NCBI RefSeq assembly: GCF_031453675.1
Contig: NZ_JAVIZX010000001.1
Span: forward strand, 3,060,001 to 3,124,000
Length of the DNA: 64,000 nt
Reading direction: 5' to 3'
DNA from: Paracidovorax wautersii
GTDB lineage: Bacteria; Pseudomonadota; Gammaproteobacteria; Burkholderiales; Burkholderiaceae_C
In this document: piece by piece, positions 56,817 through 64,000 of the stretch
Layout of the letters: every line of letters starts with the position of its first letter
How positions within the stretch are numbered: the first letter of the stretch is position 1
Translations under genes and position numbers: made by a program
Notes under the pieces: generated by a model
Databases searched by the model: none
Told to the model about the DNA's origin: nothing
The model's input: the letters and a program-made list of their open reading frames with translations, nothing else

Positions 56817-58187
56817 ATGTTCTGGCGATTCGTTTTCTTTCTGGCCTGCCAACTGACGGGCGGTGTGCTGGGGTGGTGGCAGGGCGGGGCCTGGGGCGCC
56901 GCCATCGGTGCGGCGGTGGGCGCGTGGGTCTGTTTCGTGTGGGACCTGTGGCGCGGCGGCCGGGTGCTGGCGTGGCTGCGCCATGGGGAGCTGCAGCGCG
57001 CGCCGTCGCTACGCGGCATGTGGGGCGAGGCGGCCGACCGGGCGCGGCGTCTGCTGCGCCAGCGGGAGCTGGATCTGCAGCGCAGCGAACGCCGCCTGCA
57101 GGAGATCCTGGAGGCACTGCAGGCGTCGCCCAACGGCGTCGTGCTGCTGGACGGCGATGGCCGCATCGAGTGGTGCAACCAGGTGGCGGCCAGCCATTTC
57201 GGCATCGACACCGGGCGCGACCAGATGCAGTCCATCGGCAACCTGGTGCGCGACCCGGACTTCAGCGCCTACTACGCCGGCGGCGATTTCTCGCACGACG
57301 TGGTGCTCCAGGGGCGCGAGAGCAAGCTGTCGCGGCCCGTGCGCATTTCCGTGCACCTGCACCCGTATGGCGACGGCCGCAAGCTGCTGCTGTCGCGCGA
57401 CGTGACGGCGCTGGAGCAGGCGGACGCCATGCGGCGCGATTTCGTGGCCAACGTCTCGCACGAAATCCGCACGCCGCTGACGGTGCTGGTCGGCTTCGTC
57501 GAGACGCTGCAGACGCTGCCCCTCACCAAGGACGAGCAGGACCGCTACCTGGGCATGATGTCGCAGCAGGCGGCGCGCATGCAGAACGTGGTGCAGGACC
57601 TGCTCACGCTGTCCCGGCTGGAGGGCAGCCCGCCGCCCGGCATGAACGAGTGGGTGCCGGTCGAGGCCTTGCTGCGCCGCTGCGAGGAAGAGGCGCGCGG
57701 CCTGTCGGCGATGCTGGTGCAGGACCCGGGGCGGCAGCACGACATCGCCTTCCCGCCGCCCGAGGCCCTGCGCGCGGCCGGCCAGGTGGCCGGGGTGGTG
57801 CCCGAACTGCAGAGCGTGCTGTCCAACCTGGTCAACAACGCCGTGCGCTACACGCCGCCCGGCGGCCGCATCACGGTGGAATGGCTGCCTCTGGAGGACG
57901 GCGGCGCGCGCTTTTCCGTGCGCGATACCGGGCCGGGCATCGAGGCGGTGCACATCCCGCGCCTGACGGAGCGCTTCTACCGCGTCGACCGCAGCCGCTC
58001 GCGCGAGACGGGCGGCACCGGGCTGGGCCTGGCGATCGTCAAGCACGCGGTGCAGCGCCACGGAGCCACGTTGCACATCACCAGCACGGTGGGCCGGGGC
58101 TCCGTCTTCTCGGTCATCTTTCCCGCACAGCGTGTGCAGCGGCCGGCAGCGATCCCGGCGCCCGCAGCGGTGGCCACCGCCGCCTGA
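56817..58187 (+). CDS. phoR: Phosphate regulon sensor histidine kinase PhoR
   Basis: This is a 456-residue membrane kinase that phosphorylates PhoB under phosphate limitation. It has an N-terminal membrane region (FWRFVFFLACQLTGGVLGWW and a second helix to ~45), a PAS domain (~95-200, SPNGVVLLDGDGRIEWCN), HisKA with the phospho-His in NVSHEIRTPLTVLVGF (~212), and HATPase_c with NLVNNAVRYTPPGG, RDTGPGIEAVHI and GGTGLGLAIVKH. No clear ribosome site precedes the ATG at 56817. Confidence 0.95.
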   Translation: MFWRFVFFLACQLTGGVLGWWQGGAWGAAIGAAVGAWVCFVWDLWRGGRVLAWLRHGELQRAPSLRGMWGEAADRARRLLRQRELDLQRSERRLQEILEALQASPNGVVLLDGDGRIEWCNQVAASHFGIDTGRDQMQSIGNLVRDPDFSAYYAGGDFSHDVVLQGRESKLSRPVRISVHLHPYGDGRKLLLSRDVTALEQADAMRRDFVANVSHEIRTPLTVLVGFVETLQTLPLTKDEQDRYLGMMSQQAARMQNVVQDLLTLSRLEGSPPPGMNEWVPVEALLRRCEEEARGLSAMLVQDPGRQHDIAFPPPEALRAAGQVAGVVPELQSVLSNLVNNAVRYTPPGGRITVEWLPLEDGGARFSVRDTGPGIEAVHIPRLTERFYRVDRSRSRETGGTGLGLAIVKHAVQRHGATLHITSTVGRGSVFSVIFPAQRVQRPAAIPAPAAVATAA

Positions 58188-58261
58188 AGCCGCCGAGCCA
58201 CCGCTGGCGATGCGGCGGCGTGCGGTGCCGACCGGCCATCGCGGTGCTTTGGATTTGGAGT

Positions 58262-58318
58262 GTTTTAGGCCTCTAGCGCTTGCTGGATAAGCGCAATCAG
58301 CTATAGTATTGGTAGCTA
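58262..58318. repeat. Dispersed repeat touching the MATE gene stop
   Basis: TTTTAGGCCTCTAGCGCTTG, CTGGATAAGCGCAATCAGCTAT, then AGTATTGGTAGCTAAT. The last bases supply the TAG stop codon of the MATE transporter gene (58316-58318), which suggests insertion at the 3' end of that gene. Confidence 0.6.
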
Positions 58319-59686
58319 ATGTGTCGGCCCGGCGGCAGGCACAGGCCGGCGGCGCAACACCCGCAGCAGCATCCCGCTGAATGCCGCCGCCGTCACGGCC
58401 AGGGCGATTGCGCTGGCGGCCCAGAACGCGGCAGGCGAGCCGGTCGGCCCCCAGCCGGCCAGCCCGCGGTAGGCCAGCAGATAGCCGCCCGCCAGGCCGC
58501 CGCCCCACAGCAGCACGCAGTACACGACCAGCGGCGCCAGGGTGATGCCGTAGCTGCGCAGCACGAAGATGCACAGCGTCTGCAATGCGTCCGCCACGTG
58601 GTAGCCGGCCACCCACAGCAGCAGCGCCGCAGTCAGTGCCACTACCTCTGCGCTGCTCGAATACAGCCCCGCCAGCGGCGCGCGTCCCAGCAGCAGGAGC
58701 AGCGCCAGCGCCAGACCCAGCCCTGCCGCCAGGCGCAGGCCCATCCATGCCACGGCGCGCGCCTGGGCCTCGTCGCCCGCGCCGCGCCAGTAGCTCACGC
58801 GCGCGCTGGTCGCGATGGCCAGCGACAGCGGCACCATGTAGAGCACGGCCGTGAGGTTGGAGGCGATCTGGTGCGCAGCCGAGGCCAGCGTGCCCTGGCG
58901 GGCGATGAACAGCGCCATCAGCGTGAACGATGTCACCTCCACCAGAATCGACAGTGCGGCGGGCACGCCCAGCCGGGCGAAGCGCCCGATCTGCGCCGGA
59001 TCGGGCCGCTCCAGGGGCCGCCACAGGTCCAGCGGCCGGTACATGGTTTGCGTGCGCAGCATGCCGATCGCCAGGGCCAGCAGGCTGGCATTCACGGCCA
59101 GGGTCGCCCAGGCGCAGCCCACCACACCCTGCGGCGCCAGTCCGGCGCCGCCGAAGGTGAACCAGATCGACAGCGGCACCTTGATGGCCAGCGAGCCCAC
59201 CTGCAGCCAGGTCACCAGCTGCGGCCGGCCCAGCGCCTGGTTCAGCGTGCTGTAGATGCGGAACAGCAGCGCCGGTGGCAGCGCGAAGGCGACGATGGCC
59301 AGGTAGCGCTCCACATCGCCGCGCAGCGCCTGGGGCACCTCGGTCCAGCGCAGGATCGCCCCGGGCGACAGCAGCACCGCCATGCCTGCGACGGAAGCCA
59401 GCGCCCACAGGTACAGCGACTGGCGCACGCTGGCGCCGATGGCCGACTGCGCGCGCGCGCCGTGCTGCTCCGCCCACACGGGCAGCAGCGCCTGCAGCAG
59501 GCCCATCAGCGCCACATACACGCTGATGAAGATGGCCGCGCCGATCGAAAGGGCCGCCAACGCCTCTTCGGAGTGGCGGCCGGCGACGATGGTGTCTGCC
59601 ACCCCGAACGCCATCACGGCAAGCTGGCCTGCCAGCACCGTCGCCCCGTGGCGCAGGACGATGGAGCGCTCCGACGTCGCGGTCAC
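58316..59686 (-). CDS. MATE family efflux transporter
   Basis: This is a 456-residue protein with twelve membrane helices in two halves. The first has AVMAFGVADTIVAGRHSEEALAAL in part; the second has LGVPAALSILVEVTSFTLMALF and AAHQIASNLTAVLYMVPLSL, the usual NorM/MATE positions. It should export cationic drugs or metabolites in exchange for Na+ or H+. The start is the GTG at 59686, overlapping the TGA of the upstream gene (GTGA), so the two are translationally coupled. Confidence 0.9.
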   Translation of the reverse strand: MTATSERSIVLRHGATVLAGQLAVMAFGVADTIVAGRHSEEALAALSIGAAIFISVYVALMGLLQALLPVWAEQHGARAQSAIGASVRQSLYLWALASVAGMAVLLSPGAILRWTEVPQALRGDVERYLAIVAFALPPALLFRIYSTLNQALGRPQLVTWLQVGSLAIKVPLSIWFTFGGAGLAPQGVVGCAWATLAVNASLLALAIGMLRTQTMYRPLDLWRPLERPDPAQIGRFARLGVPAALSILVEVTSFTLMALFIARQGTLASAAHQIASNLTAVLYMVPLSLAIATSARVSYWRGAGDEAQARAVAWMGLRLAAGLGLALALLLLLGRAPLAGLYSSSAEVVALTAALLLWVAGYHVADALQTLCIFVLRSYGITLAPLVVYCVLLWGGGLAGGYLLAYRGLAGWGPTGSPAAFWAASAIALAVTAAAFSGMLLRVLRRRPVPAAGPTH

Positions 59687-61383
59687 TGGGCGGGCGGCTT
59701 CGTGCGGCGCAGCACCAGCAGCCGGTCGTTCTTGTCGGTCGGCCGCAGGATGTCGGCCACCTGCTTCCATTCCTTGCGGGGCAGCACGGTGAACACCGGC
59801 GGCTGGACGGTCGCATCCGCCACCAGCCAGCGGCAGGCTTCCGATCTTTGGCCAGGGGCCACGTCCAGGCCCGCCTGGTACTGCAGCGCGGCGATCTGCG
59901 CGCGGCTCAGGCCGTAGGTGCCCACGCAGCCGGCATCCGGGCCGATCGTCTGCGCCACCATGCGCATCTGCGGGCCGTAGCTGCGGCCGTAGTCCAGCAG
60001 CGGCAGCCACAGCGTCATCAGCATCACCCAGCCCAGCACGGCGCCGCCGGCCGGCAGCACCAGGCTCTTCCAGATGGCGGCGCGGTTGCGCGACGCACGC
60101 CACCAGACCAGTGCGCACCAGGCCACGGTGGCGGCCAGGGCCACCACGAAGGCCAGCAGCGAGAACGACGGCACGAAGCCCGGCGCCAGCTTGGCCACGT
60201 TGGCAGCAGGCTTGGCCGGCACGCCCGTGTGCACCGAGAGCCAGATCACCCAGATGGTGATGGCCGACACGCTGAAGAACAGCAGCGTGAACCAGTCGAT
60301 CAATGCCGAGATGCTGCGCCGCAGCGTGGGCAGCGCGAAGGCCGCAAGGATCGCCAGCGCCGGCAGTCCCAGCAGCAGCGCACGGTCGGCGGGCTGGGTG
60401 GTCAGCGTGGCGGTGACCGCGACCCCGGCAAACCACAGCGGCAGCAGCAGATGGCGATGCAATTCGCGGCTCACGATCTGGCGGCGCCAGCGCCAGAGCG
60501 TCCACAGCGCCAGCGGCCACGTGGGCCACGAGAACCACAGCAGCAGGCGCGCCAGGCTCTGCCATTCCTTGGCCCCTTCCGCATCCACGATGCGCCAGCG
60601 CCAGAGGTCCAGCTTCCACGCCAGCAGCGCCGACAGGAGCGTGAGCGCCACCAGCGCGGCAGCCCAGGGCGTGCGGTTGCGTGGGGTATCCGAGGCAGAC
60701 CACTGCACCAGCGCCGCGCCGCCCAGGCCCAGCAGCACGGCCAGGGCCGGCGCGCAGCTCAGCACCATGCCGAACAGCCCGGCGGCGGCCGCAGCGATGG
60801 GCGCTGCCGTGCGGTAGGGCAGCGCCGCTGCCGCGAAGAAGACCAGGGTGCTGCAGGTCAACTGGGTCACGTAGCTCGTGATCTCGTGCGAGAACTGGGC
60901 CAGTCCCAGGCTGGCGATCAGGGCCAGCAGGCCCGCGTCGGCCATGGCGCGGGCATAGTCGGTGGGCCGCGCCTCGCCGCCGAAGGCAAACGCCACGGGC
61001 TGCGCGCCCGGGCTGCGGGCAAGGTAGTAGGCCGCATACCACGTGGCCACCAGCGTGATCACCAGCATGGCCATGAAGGGCAGGCGGCTGGCCATCTCGG
61101 GCGACAGCATCGGCGAGAAGACTTTCAGCGACCACGCGCCCAGCCAGTAGGGCAGCAGGCCTTCGGTGTCGGGCGGCTGGCCGCCCAGCAGCGGCGCCAT
61201 CCACGGCGTGCGGCCCAGGGCCAGTTCCTGCATGTAGCCGAAGGCCGATACATCGGCGTTCTTCCAGGGGTCGCGGCCGACGAAGCCGGGAACGACATAG
61301 GCGATGCACAGCAGCAGCAGCGCCCAGCGCGGCAGCGTGCGCACGGCGCTCTGGGGCACGATGGCAGGGGTAGGGTGGATCAC
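59683..61383 (-). CDS. ArnT/PMT-like membrane glycosyltransferase
   Basis: This is a ~566-residue protein with about 12 membrane helices and a C-terminal soluble domain (~480-566, ending LLVLRRTKPPAQ). Near the N-terminus GFVGRDPWKNADVSAFGYMQ holds the Asp of the first periplasmic loop, as in ArnT and protein mannosyltransferases, which use lipid-linked sugars. The acceptor is unknown; lipid A or a glycan is possible. The start is uncertain: GTG at 61383 (MIHPTPAIVPQ) is preferred over a longer frame from 61449. Confidence 0.75.
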   Translation of the reverse strand: MIHPTPAIVPQSAVRTLPRWALLLLCIAYVVPGFVGRDPWKNADVSAFGYMQELALGRTPWMAPLLGGQPPDTEGLLPYWLGAWSLKVFSPMLSPEMASRLPFMAMLVITLVATWYAAYYLARSPGAQPVAFAFGGEARPTDYARAMADAGLLALIASLGLAQFSHEITSYVTQLTCSTLVFFAAAALPYRTAAPIAAAAAGLFGMVLSCAPALAVLLGLGGAALVQWSASDTPRNRTPWAAALVALTLLSALLAWKLDLWRWRIVDAEGAKEWQSLARLLLWFSWPTWPLALWTLWRWRRQIVSRELHRHLLLPLWFAGVAVTATLTTQPADRALLLGLPALAILAAFALPTLRRSISALIDWFTLLFFSVSAITIWVIWLSVHTGVPAKPAANVAKLAPGFVPSFSLLAFVVALAATVAWCALVWWRASRNRAAIWKSLVLPAGGAVLGWVMLMTLWLPLLDYGRSYGPQMRMVAQTIGPDAGCVGTYGLSRAQIAALQYQAGLDVAPGQRSEACRWLVADATVQPPVFTVLPRKEWKQVADILRPTDKNDRLLVLRRTKPPAQ

Positions 61384-61459
61384 GACGGGTTCAGTTACCG
61401 GAACGAGGAGAGGCGGGCACGCGAGGCCCGCGCCCGAGGATAGCGGCAAAGCGCAAACA

Positions 61460-61495
61460 AAAAAGGCAGCGCGGGTAACCGGGCTGCCTTTTTGG
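61460..61495 (-). terminator. Intrinsic terminator after rpmE2
   Basis: AAAAGGCAGC and GCTGCCTTTTT form the stem. On the minus strand it ends in a T-run, 93 bases after the L31 stop. Confidence 0.8.
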
Positions 61496-61587
61496 AAAGC
61501 GGTGGAAATCTGCGCGGCGTGGCCGCTGCTGCGTAGCGCTGCAGGCGCGGGCCTGCGCAGATGCCAGGGCGCTTTCTTCGCGCTGCT

Positions 61588-61842
61588 TTACTTCGCTGCG
61601 GTCTTGCCGAAACGGTTGCGGAAGCGCTCCACGCGGCCACCCATGTTGTCCACGGACTTTTGCGTGCCCGTGTAGAAGGGGTGCGATTCGGAGGAGGTGT
61701 CCAGCTTGAACAGCGGGTATTCCTTGCCTTCGAAGGTTTCGGTTTCCTTCGTGTTCACGCACGAACGCGTCACAAACTTGAAGCCGTTGGACAGGTCCGC
61801 GAACAGCACTTCGCGGTAGTTGGGGTGAATGCCTTCTTTCAT
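61588..61842 (-). CDS. rpmE2: 50S ribosomal protein L31 type B
   Basis: This is an 84-residue L31 of the non-zinc type: [20 protein letters not shown], then [24 protein letters not shown], without the CxxC pairs of zinc-binding L31. In many bacteria this form replaces the zinc form under zinc limitation through Zur; here it may be the only copy. AAGGAAG precedes the ATG, and GATAAT at 61915-61920 (minus strand) fits a -10. Confidence 0.94.
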   Translation of the reverse strand: MKEGIHPNYREVLFADLSNGFKFVTRSCVNTKETETFEGKEYPLFKLDTSSESHPFYTGTQKSVDNMGGRVERFRNRFGKTAAK

Positions 61843-61960
61843 GATCTTCCTTAAGTTCAGCTGCGGGAGCCGCGCCAGCCAGTCTGGCGTACTTTCCGCA
61901 AGAAAAAGCCCGCCATTATCGCATGGCAGGCTGTCTTGGCAATAACTTCGGCAGGGCGGG

Positions 61961-63223
61961 TCAGCCGCCGCGGCGCATGGCCTCGAAGAAATCGTTGTTG
62001 GTCTTGGTCTCGCGCATCTTCTTGATCATGAGTTCCATCGACTCGATCTCGTCCATGTTGTACATGAACTGGCGCAGGATGCGGGTCTTCTGCAGGATCT
62101 CGGGCGCCAGCAGCAGTTCCTCGCGGCGCGTTCCGCTCTTGTTCAGCTCGATGGCCGGGAACACGCGCTTCTCATACAGGCGGCGGCTCAGGTGCACTTC
62201 GCAGTTGCCGGTGCCCTTGAACTCTTCGAAGATCACTTCGTCCATGCGGCTGCCGGTGTCGACCAGGGCCGTGGCGATGATCGTCAGCGAACCGCCTTCC
62301 TCGACCTTGCGTGCAGCGCCGAAGAAGCGCTTGGGGCGCTGCAGCGCGGCAGCGTCCACGCCGCCCGAGAGCACCTTGCCGCTGGAGGGCACGACGTTGT
62401 TGTACGCGCGGGCCAGGCGGGTGATCGAGTCCAGCAGGATCACCACGTCCTTCTTGAGTTCGACCAGACGCTTGGCGCGCTCGATGACCATCTCGGCCAC
62501 GTGCACGTGGCGGGCGGCGGGCTCGTCGAAGGTGGAGGCGATGATTTCGCCCTTCACCGAGCGCTGCATTTCCGTCACTTCTTCAGGGCGCTCGTCCACC
62601 AGCAGCACCATCAGGTGCACGTCGGGGTTGTTGGCCGTGATGGCGTGGGCGATGTGCTGCATCATCACCGTCTTGCCGCTCTTGGGCGGTGCGACCACCA
62701 GGGCACGCTGGCCGCGGCCGATGGGCGAGACGATGTCGATGATGCGGCCGGTGATGTTCTCTTCGCCCTTGATGTCGCGCTCGAGCTTCATCTGCTCCTT
62801 CGGGAAGAGCGGCGTCAGGTTCTCGAACATGACCTTGTGCTTGTTCTGCTCCGGCGGGCCGCCGTTGACGGCGTCCAGCTTGGTCAGCGCAAAGTAGCGC
62901 TCGCCGTCCTTGGGCGTGCGCACTTCGCCTTCGATCATGTCGCCAGTGTGCAGGTTGAAGCGGCGGACCTGGCTGGGCGAGATGTAGATGTCGTCCGTGC
63001 TCGCGGTGTAGCTCGTGTCGGGGCTGCGCAGGAAGCCGAAGCCGTCGGGCAGGATTTCGAGCACGCCGTCGGCGAACACCTGTTCCCCGGCCTTGGCGCG
63101 CTTCTTGATGATCGCGAACATCAGCTCCTGCTTGCGCATGCGGCCCGTGTTTTCGATCTCAAGCTCTTCGGCCTGCTTGAGGACTTCAGACACGTGCAGT
63201 GCCTTGAGTTCGTTTAAGTGCAT
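61961..63223 (-). CDS. rho: Transcription termination factor Rho
   Basis: This is the 420-residue hexameric RNA helicase for Rho-dependent termination. It has an N-terminal helix bundle ([18 protein letters not shown]), a cold-shock-like RNA-binding domain ([19 protein letters not shown]), Walker [14 protein letters not shown], Walker [17 protein letters not shown], and the Q/R loops around [26 protein letters not shown] lies 8 bases before the ATG. A 130-base leader precedes it, with a possible hairpin CCAGCC...GGCTGG (63331-63356 region). Confidence 0.97.
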   Translation of the reverse strand: MHLNELKALHVSEVLKQAEELEIENTGRMRKQELMFAIIKKRAKAGEQVFADGVLEILPDGFGFLRSPDTSYTASTDDIYISPSQVRRFNLHTGDMIEGEVRTPKDGERYFALTKLDAVNGGPPEQNKHKVMFENLTPLFPKEQMKLERDIKGEENITGRIIDIVSPIGRGQRALVVAPPKSGKTVMMQHIAHAITANNPDVHLMVLLVDERPEEVTEMQRSVKGEIIASTFDEPAARHVHVAEMVIERAKRLVELKKDVVILLDSITRLARAYNNVVPSSGKVLSGGVDAAALQRPKRFFGAARKVEEGGSLTIIATALVDTGSRMDEVIFEEFKGTGNCEVHLSRRLYEKRVFPAIELNKSGTRREELLLAPEILQKTRILRQFMYNMDEIESMELMIKKMRETKTNNDFFEAMRRGG

Positions 63224-63360
63224 GGAGTGACTCCTTGACGGAGTGGAATTTGAAAATTCAGGGGGGAGGTTGCGTGCCGTGCGGTGCGTTGGGGTGCACA
63301 CCTGGGCAGACCTGGATCTGAAACCAGCCGCCTATGCATGCGGGCTGGTGATCGACGCAG

Positions 63361-63366
63361 ATTATG
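63361..63366 (-). promoter_or_regulatory. -10 box of the rho promoter
   Basis: On the minus strand the sequence reads CTGTCATAATCTGCG, with CATAAT as -10. It is in the only AT-rich part of the 306-base gap between trxA and rho. No clear -35 is seen. Confidence 0.4.
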
Positions 63367-63483
63367 ACAGGAAAAAAATCAGGAGCATCTAGCGCTGGTG
63401 CGGGCTGCGCAGCTCAAGCGTAGGAGCGGAGCGGGCCGGTGAAGCGGGGCGCAGGCGCACAAGGCGCACCAGAAACGAGGTGT

Positions 63484-63521
63484 GGAGCAGGGCGCGGACG
63501 GCTCCAGCCGCGCCATGCTCC
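63484..63521 (-). other. Strong hairpin after trxA
   Basis: GGAGCA...TGCTCC with inner GGCGCGG/CCGCGCC forms a stable stem-loop directly after the trxA stop. There is no T-tract. It could protect the trxA mRNA end or be a site for Rho-dependent termination. Confidence 0.5.
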
Positions 63522-63529
63522 CTCGCGGA

Positions 63530-63862
63530 TCAGGCCAGTTGCTGGTCGATGAAGGCCGTGAGCTGGGCCTTGCTCATGGCGCCCACCTTGGTGGCGGCCA
63601 GTTCACCGTTCTTGAACAGCATCAGCGTGGGAATGCCGCGGATGCCATACTTGGCCGGGATCTCGCGGTTCTCGTCCACGTTCATCTTGGCTACCGTCAG
63701 CTTGCCTTCGTAGGTGCCTGCGACTTCGTCCAGGATGGGGGCGATCATCTTGCAAGGGCCGCACCACTCGGCCCAGTAATCCACCAGCACCGCGCTGCTG
63801 GACTGGAGCACATCGGCTTCAAAGCTGGCGTCGGAGAGATGTTTGATGAGTTCGCTTGCCAT
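63530..63862 (-). CDS. trxA: Thioredoxin 1
   Basis: This is a 110-residue thiol-disulfide oxidoreductase with the active site WAEWCGPCK (Cys ~34 and ~37), the cis-Pro in [14 protein letters not shown] and [15 protein letters not shown]. The ATG at 63862 (MASELIKHL) is chosen, and AAGGAAAG lies upstream. trxA just upstream of rho is the same order as in E. coli. Confidence 0.96.
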   Translation of the reverse strand: MASELIKHLSDASFEADVLQSSSAVLVDYWAEWCGPCKMIAPILDEVAGTYEGKLTVAKMNVDENREIPAKYGIRGIPTLMLFKNGELAATKVGAMSKAQLTAFIDQQLA

Positions 63863-64000
63863 GGCGCTTTCCTTGGGTTGTGCAAGTGGGAAGGTGGGGT
63901 ACGTGGGTACGTATAAAGTCCAGGGCATTGTGACAGAAACCGATTCCCCGCTTCCCGTTATGGATGCGCCCTGCGCCGCTATGACAGTCATAGCGAAAAA

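Noticed and set aside
56774-58276. 500-codon frame overlapping phoR
   Set aside because: Gly/Arg/Ala-rich shadow of phoR, whose kinase motifs are complete in the other frame.
63224-63529. A rho leader peptide (rhoL-like) between trxA and rho
   Set aside because: No short frame with a ribosome site was convincing in the gap.

Overview
The window is GC-rich chromosomal DNA from a betaproteobacterium of the Comamonadaceae, most like Acidovorax and its relatives. This rests on remembered family resemblance (thrS-infC-rpmI-rplT-pheST-ihfA-merR-tRNA-Pro order, bfd-tonB-exbB-exbD-hemP cluster, short dispersed repeats), not on a database search. Almost everything is core genome. I see no prophage, no CRISPR array, no complete insertion sequence and no rRNA.

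Layout. 1-2.6 kb: end of the D-lactate dehydrogenase gene, a Fur-family regulator, a candidate Fur-controlled small RNA and a DUF2325 gene. 2.6-11 kb: putA with a divergent Lrp regulator, a secreted small protein, rlmD, a lipoprotein, a YccA-type membrane protein and a GlcG-like protein. 11-13.7 kb: iron block on the minus strand, bfd, a possible 24-residue membrane peptide, tonB, exbB, exbD and hemP, with Fur-box promoters before bfd and hemP. 13.8-17.3 kb: SWIB protein, two EamA exporters, an Lrp regulator and a gamma-glutamylcyclotransferase-like protein. 17.3-19 kb: aceA behind two matching palindromes. 19-27.4 kb: thrS, infC, rpmI, rplT, pheS, pheT, ihfA, merR and tRNA-Pro(GGG). 27.5-33.2 kb: carA, carB, greA and a DUF4149 gene. 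33.3-40.3 kb: a frameshifted glycosyltransferase and yhbY (minus), then rlmE, ftsH, folP, glmM and an acetyltransferase. 40.4-58.2 kb: a frameshifted GGDEF/EAL gene, then a phosphate block: olsB-like, ppk1, sixA, ppx, pstSCAB, phoU, phoB and phoR. 58.3-64 kb: MATE exporter, ArnT-like glycosyltransferase, rpmE2, rho and trxA, all on the minus strand.

The most interesting signals are regulatory. Upstream of thrS lies what looks like a complete ribosome-mediated attenuator: a 16-residue leader peptide with five Thr codons, four mutually exclusive pairing segments, and an intrinsic terminator. Two copies of a structured element with a compensatory change in the terminal stem lie downstream of Fur-box promoters, one free-standing (a candidate iron-responsive sRNA) and one in the hemP 3' UTR. 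Pho boxes sit before ppk1 and pstS, and a four-repeat 11-bp array lies before the OlsB-like gene, which suggests that polyphosphate, high-affinity phosphate uptake and phosphorus-free lipid synthesis form one PhoB regulon here. A 7-bp tandem repeat separates phoB from phoR.

Four apparent 1-nt indels (rlmD 5' end, glycosyltransferase, two in the GGDEF/EAL gene), three of them in G/C runs, make me suspect sequencing or assembly errors rather than gene decay.
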